From contig NZ_JACDIT010000005.1 in assembly GCF_013839445.1 (NCBI RefSeq), positions 186,001-250,000 on the forward strand: a stretch of 64,000 bases of DNA, read 5' to 3'. Origin of the DNA: Chthonobacter albigriseus (GTDB lineage: Bacteria; Pseudomonadota; Alphaproteobacteria; Rhizobiales; Pleomorphomonadaceae). The notes under the pieces were generated by a model that had not been told where the DNA came from, did not search any database, and worked only from the letters and a program-made list of their open reading frames with translations. Both the position numbers and the translations under genes were made by a program. Below, one piece after another: positions 56,877 to 64,000 of this stretch (within the stretch, counting starts at the first letter, position 1; each line of letters starts with the position of its first letter).

Positions 56877-57377
56877 ATGTCTCCTGAAATTCCGGCAGCA
56901 AGACGGCGGGTTTTGCAAGGGGCGGCCCTTGTGCTCTGGGTGTTCGCGGCTCTTTTGCCAGCGACCCGGGCCGTCGGTGCGATCTCCGATCGCTATGTGC
57001 ACGACGCCTATACCGGGCTTGCACTCGGCGGCTACGATCCGGTCGCTTATTTCGTGGACGGCAAGGCCGTGCGCGGCGTGCGGGAGTTCGAGGCCGTCTA
57101 CGACGGGGCCTACTGGCGGTTCTCCAACGCCGGCAATGCCGCAGCCTTCATCGACGCACCGAAAGTCTATGTGCCGGCCTACGGCGGCTACAACACAGTG
57201 GCGGTTGCGGGAGGGAGGCTGGAGGCCAGCGACCCGACGCTGTTCGCCGTGCACGCCAACCGCGTCCACCTGTTCGCGACGGCGGCCGACCGGGAGACCT
57301 TCCTCAAGGATCCCGCCGGCTATACGGCACTGGCGGAGGCACGCTGGCCGGGATTGCTGGACACGCTCAGCCGTTGA
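56877..57377 (+). CDS. Exported YHS-domain protein
   Basis: 166 residues. N-terminal leader with ARRRVLQGAALVLW, possibly a Tat-type signal, then a YHS domain with LALGGYDPVAYFVDGKAV and FSNAGNAAAFIDAPKVYVPAYGG. This small family is found in periplasmic proteins of Rhizobiales and may bind a metal; activity unknown. It is divergent from eipA. Confidence 0.78.
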   Translation: MSPEIPAARRRVLQGAALVLWVFAALLPATRAVGAISDRYVHDAYTGLALGGYDPVAYFVDGKAVRGVREFEAVYDGAYWRFSNAGNAAAFIDAPKVYVPAYGGYNTVAVAGGRLEASDPTLFAVHANRVHLFATAADRETFLKDPAGYTALAEARWPGLLDTLSR

Positions 57378-57491
57378 CCGGCCTCTAAAGGTTGGCAGCC
57401 GTGCCCGCTGACTGTAATCACAAGAGTAGGCCGCGAATCCGATTCGGATCCGCGGGCGTCCTTGACAGCGCACCCATGGAAATCGACGGCC

Positions 57492-58151
57492 ATGACCGAA
57501 CCCACCAAGATCGAGGCGCTCGACTTCGCCGCTCTGCTCTGCTCGCGGGTCTGCCACGACATCATCTCCCCGGTGGGTGCGATCACGAACGGGCTGGAGA
57601 TCCTCGACGAAGAGGACAATGAGGAGATGAAGGCAATCGCCTTCGACCTCATCCGCAAGAGCGCGAAGACCGCATCCGCAAAGCTGCAGTTCGCTCGGCT
57701 GGCTTTCGGCGCGGCCGGATCGGCGGGCGCCGAGGTGGACCTCGGTGACGCGGAGACGGTGGCCAAGCGCTACATGGAGGGCGAGAAGGCCGATCTGGTG
57801 TGGGAGGCGCAGCGTCGGCTGCTGCCGAAGAACCAGGTCAAGCTGATGCTCAACCTGCTGCTCGTCTCGCTGCATGCCATCCCGCGCGGCGGCAAGGTGG
57901 TGGTCCGCACCGAGGGTGACCTGCCGGTGCCGACGCAGATCATCGAGGCGACAGGTCCTGCCGCGCGCATTCCGCCGCGAGTCGCCGACTTGATCGAGGG
58001 CCGGATCACCGATGGACTCGATGCGCACGCCATCCAACCCTATTACGCCGGGGCGCTCGCTCGCGATGCTGGACTTCTGGTAACCATTTCGAAGACTGAA
58101 GAGACTGTCATCTTTGAAGCACGGCAAATAGCTCCCGTAGATGCGGCGTAG
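57492..58151 (+). CDS. chpT: ChpT histidine phosphotransferase
   Basis: 219 residues. Dimerisation/phosphotransfer helix LCSRVCHDIISPVGAITNGL with phospho-accepting His22, followed by a degenerate HATPase-like domain without ATP-binding G boxes. In Alphaproteobacteria ChpT passes phosphate from CckA to CtrA and CpdR and so connects cell cycle and motility. It precedes the chemotaxis operon on the same strand by 143 bases. The ATG at 57492 gives the family N-terminus MTEPTKIEAL. Confidence 0.9.
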   Translation: MTEPTKIEALDFAALLCSRVCHDIISPVGAITNGLEILDEEDNEEMKAIAFDLIRKSAKTASAKLQFARLAFGAAGSAGAEVDLGDAETVAKRYMEGEKADLVWEAQRRLLPKNQVKLMLNLLLVSLHAIPRGGKVVVRTEGDLPVPTQIIEATGPAARIPPRVADLIEGRITDGLDAHAIQPYYAGALARDAGLLVTISKTEETVIFEARQIAPVDAA

Positions 58152-58294
58152 TTCTTTCGGCTTTGAACGCATTCAACCATTGGGATTTCAGCCTATCTTA
58201 ACCGTTTGATCCCACACTCCCCAAAAGCGACCCAGACCACGTCGTATCTACCGTATCCGCCACCCTGCAGGCGGAACGGTGCCGGGGGTGACAC

Positions 58295-61126
58295 ATGGAT
58301 GACTTGCTGCGGGAATTCCTGACCGAGACGAACGAGTCTCTCGACGTCGTCGACGTCGAGCTTGTCAAGTTTGAACAAGAACCCAACAACGCCCGCATTC
58401 TCGACAACATCTTCCGACTGGTTCACACCATCAAGGGAACCTGCGGATTCCTGGGCCTGCCCCGCCTGGAAGCCTTGGCGCACGCCGCCGAGACCCTGAT
58501 GGGCAAGTTCCGCGAGGGCGCTCCGGTCAACTCCGACGCCGTCAGCCTGATCCTGCAGACGATCGATCGCATCAAGGGCATTCTCGCCGAGCTCGAGGCG
58601 CTGGAAGGCGACGAGCCGAAGGGCGAGGACACGGACCTCATCGCGCAGCTGGAGGCCATGTCGATGGCCGGAGAAGCCGCGAAGGCCGAAGGCAAGAAGG
58701 CCAAGGACAGCAAGGCCGCCAAGAAGAAGGCGGCCGAGGAAGCGCCGGTGGAGATCGTGGTTCCGCCGACACTGGATCGCGAGCTGCGACCCGGCGAAGT
58801 CTCGCTGGAGGAACTGGAGCGCGCCTTCCGCGAAACGGAACCGGAAGTTCACGTCACGCCGGCCGCTCAGGTGGTCGCCGAGATCACGGCGGCCGCGGCA
58901 GCCGAGTCCGCCGCCACCGGCGTACCGCAGCAGGGCATCGATCTTGCCCGCGTCGCCGCGGAGATCGAAGCGCGCATGAACAAGCAGCCGTCGAAGTCGG
59001 ACAAGACCGACAAGACTGCCGCCCTCGACGAAAAGGATGGCGAGGGTGACGCCAAGGGCGACGGCAAGGGCTCGGTGTCCAGCCAGTCGATCCGCGTCAA
59101 CGTGGAGACCCTCGAGCATCTGATGACGATGGTCTCGGAGCTCGTGCTGACGCGCAACCAGCTGCTGGAGATCGTCCGCCGGCACGAGGACAGCGAGTTC
59201 AAGGTTCCCCTGCAGCGCCTCTCCAACGTGACGGCCGAGCTGCAGGAAGGCGTCATGAAGACGCGCATGCAGCCGATCGGCAACGCCTGGCAGAAGCTGC
59301 CGCGCATCGTCCGCGATCTGGCGCAGGAACTCGGCAAGCAGATCGAACTCGACATGATCGGCGCCGAGACCGAGCTCGACCGCCAGGTGCTGGAGCTGAT
59401 CAAGGATCCGCTCACCCACATGGTCCGCAACTCGGCCGACCATGGCCTGGAGAAGCCGGAGGACCGCAAGAAGTCGGGCAAGACGGAGAAGGGCACGATC
59501 CGCCTCTCCGCCTACCACGAGGGCGGCCACATCATCATCGAGATCGCCGACGACGGGCGCGGTCTCAACGTCGACAAGATCAAGTCGAAGGTCATCGAGA
59601 ACGGGCTGGCCTCAGAGGCCGAGCTCGAGAAAATGGCCGAGGGCCAGATCTTCAAGTACATCTTCGCGCCGGGCTTCTCGACCGCCGCCGCCGTCACCTC
59701 GGTGTCCGGCCGCGGCGTCGGCATGGACGTGGTGCGCACCAATATCGAGCTCATCGGCGGCTCCATCGACCTGAAGTCGACGGCCGGCAAGGGCACGACG
59801 GTCACCATTAAGATCCCGCTCACGCTGGCGATCGTCTCGACGCTGATCGTGGAGAGCGCCGGCGACCGGTTCGCGATCCCGCAGCTCTCGGTGGTCGAAC
59901 TCGTCCGCGTGCAGACCAATTCGGAGCACCGGATCGAGCGGATCAAGGACACCCCGGTCCTGCGCTTGCGCAACAAGCTGCTGCCCCTGGTGCCGCTGGC
60001 GCGGCTGCTCGGGATCCAGGAAGATCGCGAGGGCAAGAGCGAGGACGACGGCTTCATCGTCGTCATGCAGGTGGGCAACGTGACCTTCGGCGTGGTCGTC
60101 GACGGCGTGTTCCATACCGAGGAAATCGTGGTGAAGCCGATGAGCAAGATGCTCCGCGACATCACCATGTTCTCCGGAAACACCATCCTCGGCGACGGCT
60201 CGGTGATCATGATCATCGATCCGAACGGGGTGGCGGGCGCCATCGGCACGGCGATCGCGGCCGACCTGAACGAGAAGACGGACGGCGACAAGGTTCGCGG
60301 CGGCGACGACCAGGCGAAGGTGTCCATGCTGCTGTTCCGCGCCGGTTCGCCGGAGCCCAAGGCGGTGCCGCTGTCGCTGGTCACGCGTCTGGAAGAATTC
60401 GACATCGACAAGATCGAGCACTCGAACGGCCGCGACCTGGTCCAGTACCGCGGTTCGCTGATGCCGCTCGTCTACCTCAACCACGGCGTCCAGCGCCGGA
60501 TGGAAGGCACCCAGCCGATGCTGGTGTTCTCCGACGCGGGCCGGTCCATGGGCCTGGTGGTCGACGAGATCGTCGACATCGTGGAAGAGAAGCTCGACAT
60601 CGAGGTCGGCTCCGACATGCAGGGCGTGCTCGGTTCGGCGGTCATCAAGGGCAAGGCGACCGAGATCATCGACATCGGCCACTTCCTGCCGCTGGCCTTC
60701 GAGGACTGGTTCACCCGCAAGGAGATCTCGTCCGCCGCGCTCACGCGCTCGCTGCTGTTCATCGACGACAGCCCGTTCTTCCGCAACATGCTCGGGCCGG
60801 TGCTGAAGGCTGCCGGCTTCGACGTGACGACCTGCGCCTCGGCGACGGAAGCGATGCGGCGGCTTGGTGAAGGCGAACGCTTCGACGTGATCGTCTCCGA
60901 CATCGAGATGCCGGGCGTCAACGGCTTCGAACTCGCCGAGATGCTGCGCCGCGATGCGCGGTTCAAGACGACGCCGATCATCGCGCTGTCGGCGCTCTGC
61001 ACACCGGCCTCGATCGAACGCGGTCGCCAGTCGGGCTTCGACGACTACGTCGCCAAGTTCGATCGTCCGGGCCTGATCGCAGCCCTCAAGGAAGTCACCA
61101 GCCCCGAACTCGGAATTGCCGCATGA
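58295..61126 (+). CDS. cheA: Hybrid chemotaxis histidine kinase CheA with tandem CheW domains and receiver
   Basis: 943 residues. P1 (Hpt) at 1-105 with His44 (RLVHTIKGTCGF); a charged Lys/Ala linker to ~245 with no clear P2; P3/P4 with N box MVRNSADHGLEK, G1 ADDGRGLN and G2 SGRGVGMDVV; two CheW-like domains (about 500-650 and 665-800); and a C-terminal receiver at ~815-935 with IDDSPFF and phospho-acceptor Asp in VSDIEMPG. CheAs with a fused receiver occur in Azospirillum and Rhodospirillum Che1 clusters. Overlaps cheW by four bases (ATGA). Confidence 0.92.
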   Translation: MDDLLREFLTETNESLDVVDVELVKFEQEPNNARILDNIFRLVHTIKGTCGFLGLPRLEALAHAAETLMGKFREGAPVNSDAVSLILQTIDRIKGILAELEALEGDEPKGEDTDLIAQLEAMSMAGEAAKAEGKKAKDSKAAKKKAAEEAPVEIVVPPTLDRELRPGEVSLEELERAFRETEPEVHVTPAAQVVAEITAAAAAESAATGVPQQGIDLARVAAEIEARMNKQPSKSDKTDKTAALDEKDGEGDAKGDGKGSVSSQSIRVNVETLEHLMTMVSELVLTRNQLLEIVRRHEDSEFKVPLQRLSNVTAELQEGVMKTRMQPIGNAWQKLPRIVRDLAQELGKQIELDMIGAETELDRQVLELIKDPLTHMVRNSADHGLEKPEDRKKSGKTEKGTIRLSAYHEGGHIIIEIADDGRGLNVDKIKSKVIENGLASEAELEKMAEGQIFKYIFAPGFSTAAAVTSVSGRGVGMDVVRTNIELIGGSIDLKSTAGKGTTVTIKIPLTLAIVSTLIVESAGDRFAIPQLSVVELVRVQTNSEHRIERIKDTPVLRLRNKLLPLVPLARLLGIQEDREGKSEDDGFIVVMQVGNVTFGVVVDGVFHTEEIVVKPMSKMLRDITMFSGNTILGDGSVIMIIDPNGVAGAIGTAIAADLNEKTDGDKVRGGDDQAKVSMLLFRAGSPEPKAVPLSLVTRLEEFDIDKIEHSNGRDLVQYRGSLMPLVYLNHGVQRRMEGTQPMLVFSDAGRSMGLVVDEIVDIVEEKLDIEVGSDMQGVLGSAVIKGKATEIIDIGHFLPLAFEDWFTRKEISSAALTRSLLFIDDSPFFRNMLGPVLKAAGFDVTTCASATEAMRRLGEGERFDVIVSDIEMPGVNGFELAEMLRRDARFKTTPIIALSALCTPASIERGRQSGFDDYVAKFDRPGLIAALKEVTSPELGIAA

Positions 61127-61617
61127 GCACCAAAGACACCACCGTCCCGGGCGCCGCGGACAATGACGCCCGTTCCGACACCACGCAGTACGTCACCGTC
61201 GTGATCGGTGGCCAGCTGTTCGGCCTGCCGATCCACAAGGTGCACGACGTGTTCGTGCCGGAGAGCATGACGCGCGTGCCGCTGTCGGCGCCGGAGATCG
61301 CCGGCGTCCTCAACCTGCGCGGCCGAATCGTGACGGCCATCAACATGCGCCGGCGCCTCGGTGTGCCGCCGCGCGAGGGCAAGAGCGGGATCATGGCCGT
61401 GGGCATCGAGTACCGCGGCGAGTCCTACGGACTGATCATCGACGAGGTCGGTGAGGTCCTGACCCTGGAAAACGCCGGCCGCGAGGCCAATCCCGCGAAT
61501 CTGGACCGCCGCTGGGCGGAAATTTCCGGCGGCGTTCACCGTCTGTCAGGGCAATTGATGGTCATACTGGATGTGGAACGCGTTCTCGGTCGAATGCTCG
61601 ACCAGATCGCAGCCTGA
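61123..61617 (+). CDS. cheW: Chemotaxis coupling protein CheW
   Basis: 164 residues, one CheW domain: VTVVIGGQLFGLPIHKVHDV, then APEIAGVLNLRGRIVTAIN and YRGESYGLIIDEVGEVLTL. It bridges chemoreceptors and CheA. The start overlaps the cheA stop (ATGA) for coupled translation. Confidence 0.93.
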   Translation: MSTKDTTVPGAADNDARSDTTQYVTVVIGGQLFGLPIHKVHDVFVPESMTRVPLSAPEIAGVLNLRGRIVTAINMRRRLGVPPREGKSGIMAVGIEYRGESYGLIIDEVGEVLTLENAGREANPANLDRRWAEISGGVHRLSGQLMVILDVERVLGRMLDQIAA

Positions 61618-61660
61618 CGATCCGGCGGGGGGCGAACCGTCCGGAGCAATGGAGTTAGCT

Positions 61661-62026
61661 ATGAAGCACTGTCTCGTGGTCGACGATTCGAGCGTCATTC
61701 GCAAAGTCGCCCGTCGCATCCTGGAAGACCTGTCGTTCTCGATCACCGAGGCGGAGGACGGTCAGCAGGCGCTCGAGCAGTGCCAGCAGCACATGCCGGA
61801 CGCCATCCTTCTCGACTGGAACATGCCCGTCATGGACGGCCTGGAGTTCCTTGGACAGCTGCGCAAGCTGGACGGCGGACAGGGACCGAAGGTGGTGTTC
61901 TGCACGACCGAGAACGACGTCGGGCACATCGCCCGGGCCATCCGTGCCGGCGCCAACGAATACATCATGAAGCCGTTCGATCGCGAGATCGTCGAGGCCA
62001 AGTTCCAGGAAGTCGGACTCATCTGA
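61661..62026 (+). CDS. cheY: Chemotaxis response regulator CheY
   Basis: 121 residues, a single receiver domain: acidic pair Asp8-Asp9, phospho-acceptor Asp52 in LLDWNMPVMDG, CTTEND, and Lys104 in MKPFD. It is phosphorylated by CheA and binds the flagellar switch. The ATG at 61661 has GGAG six bases upstream, while the one at 61649 is too near to its own site. Confidence 0.92.
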   Translation: MKHCLVVDDSSVIRKVARRILEDLSFSITEAEDGQQALEQCQQHMPDAILLDWNMPVMDGLEFLGQLRKLDGGQGPKVVFCTTENDVGHIARAIRAGANEYIMKPFDREIVEAKFQEVGLI

Positions 62027-62061
62027 GCCCTTGGAAGACGACGGAAGCTGGGGGCGACAGG

Positions 62062-63246
62062 ATGTCTGCAATTCAACGCAATTCCGGCACCGCAGGCGCG
62101 GTGACGAACCCGATACGGGTGATGGTGGTCGACGACTCCGTCGTGATCCGTGGCCTGGTCGGCCGCTGGATCGACGAGGAGCCGAACCTTGCCGTCGTGG
62201 CGAGCCACCGCAACGGGCGGCTGGCCGTGGAGGACGTGATCCGGTCCAACCCGGATGTCGTCATCCTCGACATCGAGATGCCCGACATGGACGGGTTGAC
62301 CGCGCTGCCGCTCCTCCTGGAGAAGAAGCGCGACCTGGTGGTCGTGGTGGCCTCCACGCTGACGCGCCGCAACGCGGAGATCTCGCTGAAGGCGCTTTCG
62401 CTCGGCGCCGCTGACTATGTTCCCAAGCCGGAGAACAACTCGGGCGTCACCACCTCGGTGGACTTCCGCCGCGAGCTCGTCGACAAGGTCGTCAACCTCG
62501 GCCAGCGGGCCAGATCCCGCGCCGCCGGACGCAGCGGGACCGGCGGCATCGCCATGCCGACCGCCGGGGTGCGCATGCCGATGGCGACGTCGCGCCCGGC
62601 GGAGCCGGCGCCTGCCCGGTCGAAGTCGGCGTCGTTCACGATCCGCAGCTATTCGATGGTCAAGCCGCGCATCCTGGCGATCGGTTCGTCCACAGGCGGG
62701 CCGCAGGCGCTCAACACCCTGTTCGGCGAGATCGGATCGGCGATCGGCCAGGTCCCGGTGGTGATCACCCAGCACATGCCGCCGACCTTCACCGCCATCC
62801 TGGCCGAGCACCTGTCCAAGTCCGCCGGCCGCCAGGCCGCCGAGGGCAAGGACGGCGAGGTGCTGCAACCGGGCAGGATCTACGTGGCGCCCGGCGGGCG
62901 GCACATGGTGCTCGCCAAGCAGGGCGGCGACGTCGTCATCCGCCTGCAGGACGGACCGCCGATCAACTTCTGCAAGCCGGCCGTCGATCCGCTGTTCAAG
63001 ACGGTGGTCGACATCTACGGCAACGCCACGCTGGCGGTGGTGCTGACGGGCATGGGTTCCGACGGTGCCGAGGGCGTTTCGGCCATCGGCCGTGCCGGGG
63101 GCAGTGTGATCGCCCAGGACGAGGAAAGCAGCGTCGTCTGGGGCATGCCCGGAGCCGCCGCCCACACGGGGATGTGCAGCGACGTGCTGCCGCTCCCCGA
63201 AATCGGCCGGAAGGTCTCTCGCGTGCTTCTGGGGGGCCGTCCATGA
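62062..63246 (+). CDS. cheB: Chemoreceptor glutamate methylesterase CheB
   Basis: 394 residues. Receiver at ~17-135 with Asp70 in VVILDIEMPD; a linker rich in Ala/Met/Pro; methylesterase domain from ~200 with catalytic Ser in IGSSTGGPQ, His in ITQHMPP and Asp in TGMGSDGAEG. It removes methyl groups from receptors when activated by CheA. The start at 62062 is chosen since the upstream frame only shadows cheY. Overlaps cheR (ATGA). Confidence 0.93.
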   Translation: MSAIQRNSGTAGAVTNPIRVMVVDDSVVIRGLVGRWIDEEPNLAVVASHRNGRLAVEDVIRSNPDVVILDIEMPDMDGLTALPLLLEKKRDLVVVVASTLTRRNAEISLKALSLGAADYVPKPENNSGVTTSVDFRRELVDKVVNLGQRARSRAAGRSGTGGIAMPTAGVRMPMATSRPAEPAPARSKSASFTIRSYSMVKPRILAIGSSTGGPQALNTLFGEIGSAIGQVPVVITQHMPPTFTAILAEHLSKSAGRQAAEGKDGEVLQPGRIYVAPGGRHMVLAKQGGDVVIRLQDGPPINFCKPAVDPLFKTVVDIYGNATLAVVLTGMGSDGAEGVSAIGRAGGSVIAQDEESSVVWGMPGAAAHTGMCSDVLPLPEIGRKVSRVLLGGRP

Positions 63247-64000
63247 CGCCAGCCGAATACGACTACCTGCGCCAGTTTCTGAAGCAGCGCTCAGGCCTCG
63301 TGCTCTCCAACGAGAAGCAGTACCTGATCGAGAGCCGGCTGCTGCCGGTGGCCCGGAAGTCGGGGCTCGCCTCGATCACCGCGCTGGTTGCCAAGCTGCG
63401 CGACCCGCGCGAGTCGATGCTCGCCGACGCGGTCGTGGAGGCGATGACGACCAACGAGTCGTTCTTCTTCCGCGACAAGGTGCCGTTCGACCACTTCACC
63501 CAGGTGATGATGCCGGCGATGCTGGAGCGGCGGGCGATGAAGCGCCAGATCCGCATCTGGTGCGCTGCGGCCTCCACGGGTCAGGAATCCTACTCCCTGG
63601 CGATGTGCCTGAAGGAGATGGGCTCCAAGCTGGCGGGCTGGCGGATCGAGATCGTCGGCACGGACATCTCCAACGAGGTGCTCGACCGGGCCAAGGCCGG
63701 CGTCTACAGCCAGTTCGAGGTTCAGCGCGGCCTGCCGATCCAGATGCTGCTGAAGTACTTCGTCCAGAACGGCGACCAATGGACGATCTCCAACGAGCTG
63801 CGCAGCATGGTGCAGTGGAAGAAGTTCAACCTGTTGGAGAGCTTCGCGGGCCTTGGCCAGTTCGACATCGTGTTCTGCCGCAACGTGCTGATCTACTTCG
63901 ACCAGCCGACCAAGGCCGACATCCTCAGCCGAGTGTCGAAGACGATGACGCCGGACGGCTTCCTGGTGCTCGGCGCGGCCGAAACCGTGGTGGGGCTCAC
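63243..64000 (+). CDS. cheR: Chemoreceptor methyltransferase CheR (partial, cut by window end)
   Basis: 252 residues before the window ends; no stop. N-terminal helical domain MTPAEYDYLRQFLKQRSGL, SAM-binding RIWCAAASTGQESYSLAM, TDISNEVLDRAKAG and IVFCRNVLIYFDQPTK. It methylates receptors with S-adenosylmethionine. ATG overlaps the cheB stop. About 20-40 residues are missing at the C-terminus compared with usual CheR length. Confidence 0.92.
   Translation, partial: MTPAEYDYLRQFLKQRSGLVLSNEKQYLIESRLLPVARKSGLASITALVAKLRDPRESMLADAVVEAMTTNESFFFRDKVPFDHFTQVMMPAMLERRAMKRQIRIWCAAASTGQESYSLAMCLKEMGSKLAGWRIEIVGTDISNEVLDRAKAGVYSQFEVQRGLPIQMLLKYFVQNGDQWTISNELRSMVQWKKFNLLESFAGLGQFDIVFCRNVLIYFDQPTKADILSRVSKTMTPDGFLVLGAAETVVGL

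Overview
The window is a high-GC chromosomal segment whose gene content points to an alphaproteobacterium of the Rhizobiales (Hyphomicrobiales). The main clues are the CtrA-pathway phosphotransferase ChpT next to a cheA(REC)-cheW-cheY-cheB-cheR operon, the DUF1134 envelope protein EipA, an alphaproteobacterial-type Zur box, and several solute-binding-protein ABC operons. I saw no rRNA, tRNA, insertion sequence, phage gene or CRISPR array.

Layout. (1) 294-6581: a small secreted protein, then a LacI-type regulator with a palindromic operator and a sugar-type ABC transporter (binding protein, single-domain ATPase, permease), a phosphotriesterase-family metallohydrolase/lactonase and a Cys-less GATase-1-like protein. 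(2) 6601-12328: an ABC-F ATPase, a small secreted protein and two chemoreceptors, one with a periplasmic Cache domain and one soluble with tandem PAS domains. (3) 12537-20846: an eight-gene minus-strand operon with a free-standing Rieske ferredoxin domain, a Rieske-less oxygenase catalytic subunit, a GST-like protein, a BMP-type nucleoside/purine ABC importer and guanine deaminase. Its parts resemble the NdmC/NdmD/NdmE N7-demethylase of caffeine degraders, so I propose N-methylated purine (perhaps 7-methylguanine) uptake and demethylation. This is the most interesting system in the window. (4) 21047-25402: degenerate acylphosphatase, cytochrome c, PilZ protein, a dimethylglycine/sarcosine-dehydrogenase-type FAD-GcvT enzyme and a cupin. 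(5) 25686-32584: a SorC regulator and a polyol (sorbitol/mannitol) operon smoEFGK-smoS plus a second SDR; matching GAGC-N4-GCTC sites lie in front of both regulator and operon. (6) 32648-35579: a YghA-like SDR and small stress/envelope-type or unknown proteins, including an orphan FlgC-like protein.

(7) 35703-47320: an exopolysaccharide locus with O-antigen ligase/polymerase-like protein, NAD-dependent epimerase, GumK-like and two GT4 glycosyltransferases, an exosortase with a partner protein, and a Wzz/BY-kinase chain-length regulator. (8) 47499-51429: a small secreted protein, GH1 beta-glucosidase with a LacI-type operator, CorC/HlyC-type CBS membrane protein and a MarR/HpaR-type regulator. 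(9) 51834-54958: Zur-box-controlled zinc uptake operon (His-rich membrane protein, ATPase, permease, His-rich-loop binding protein). (10) 54963-57377: coiled-coil membrane protein, EipA, YHS-domain protein. (11) 57492-64000: chpT and the chemotaxis operon; cheR runs off the end of the window.

Taken together the segment is metabolic and environmental-sensing: three ABC import/catabolism modules (unknown sugar, purine, polyol), zinc acquisition, surface polysaccharide production and chemotaxis. All assignments come from reading motifs and gene order; no database search was run.
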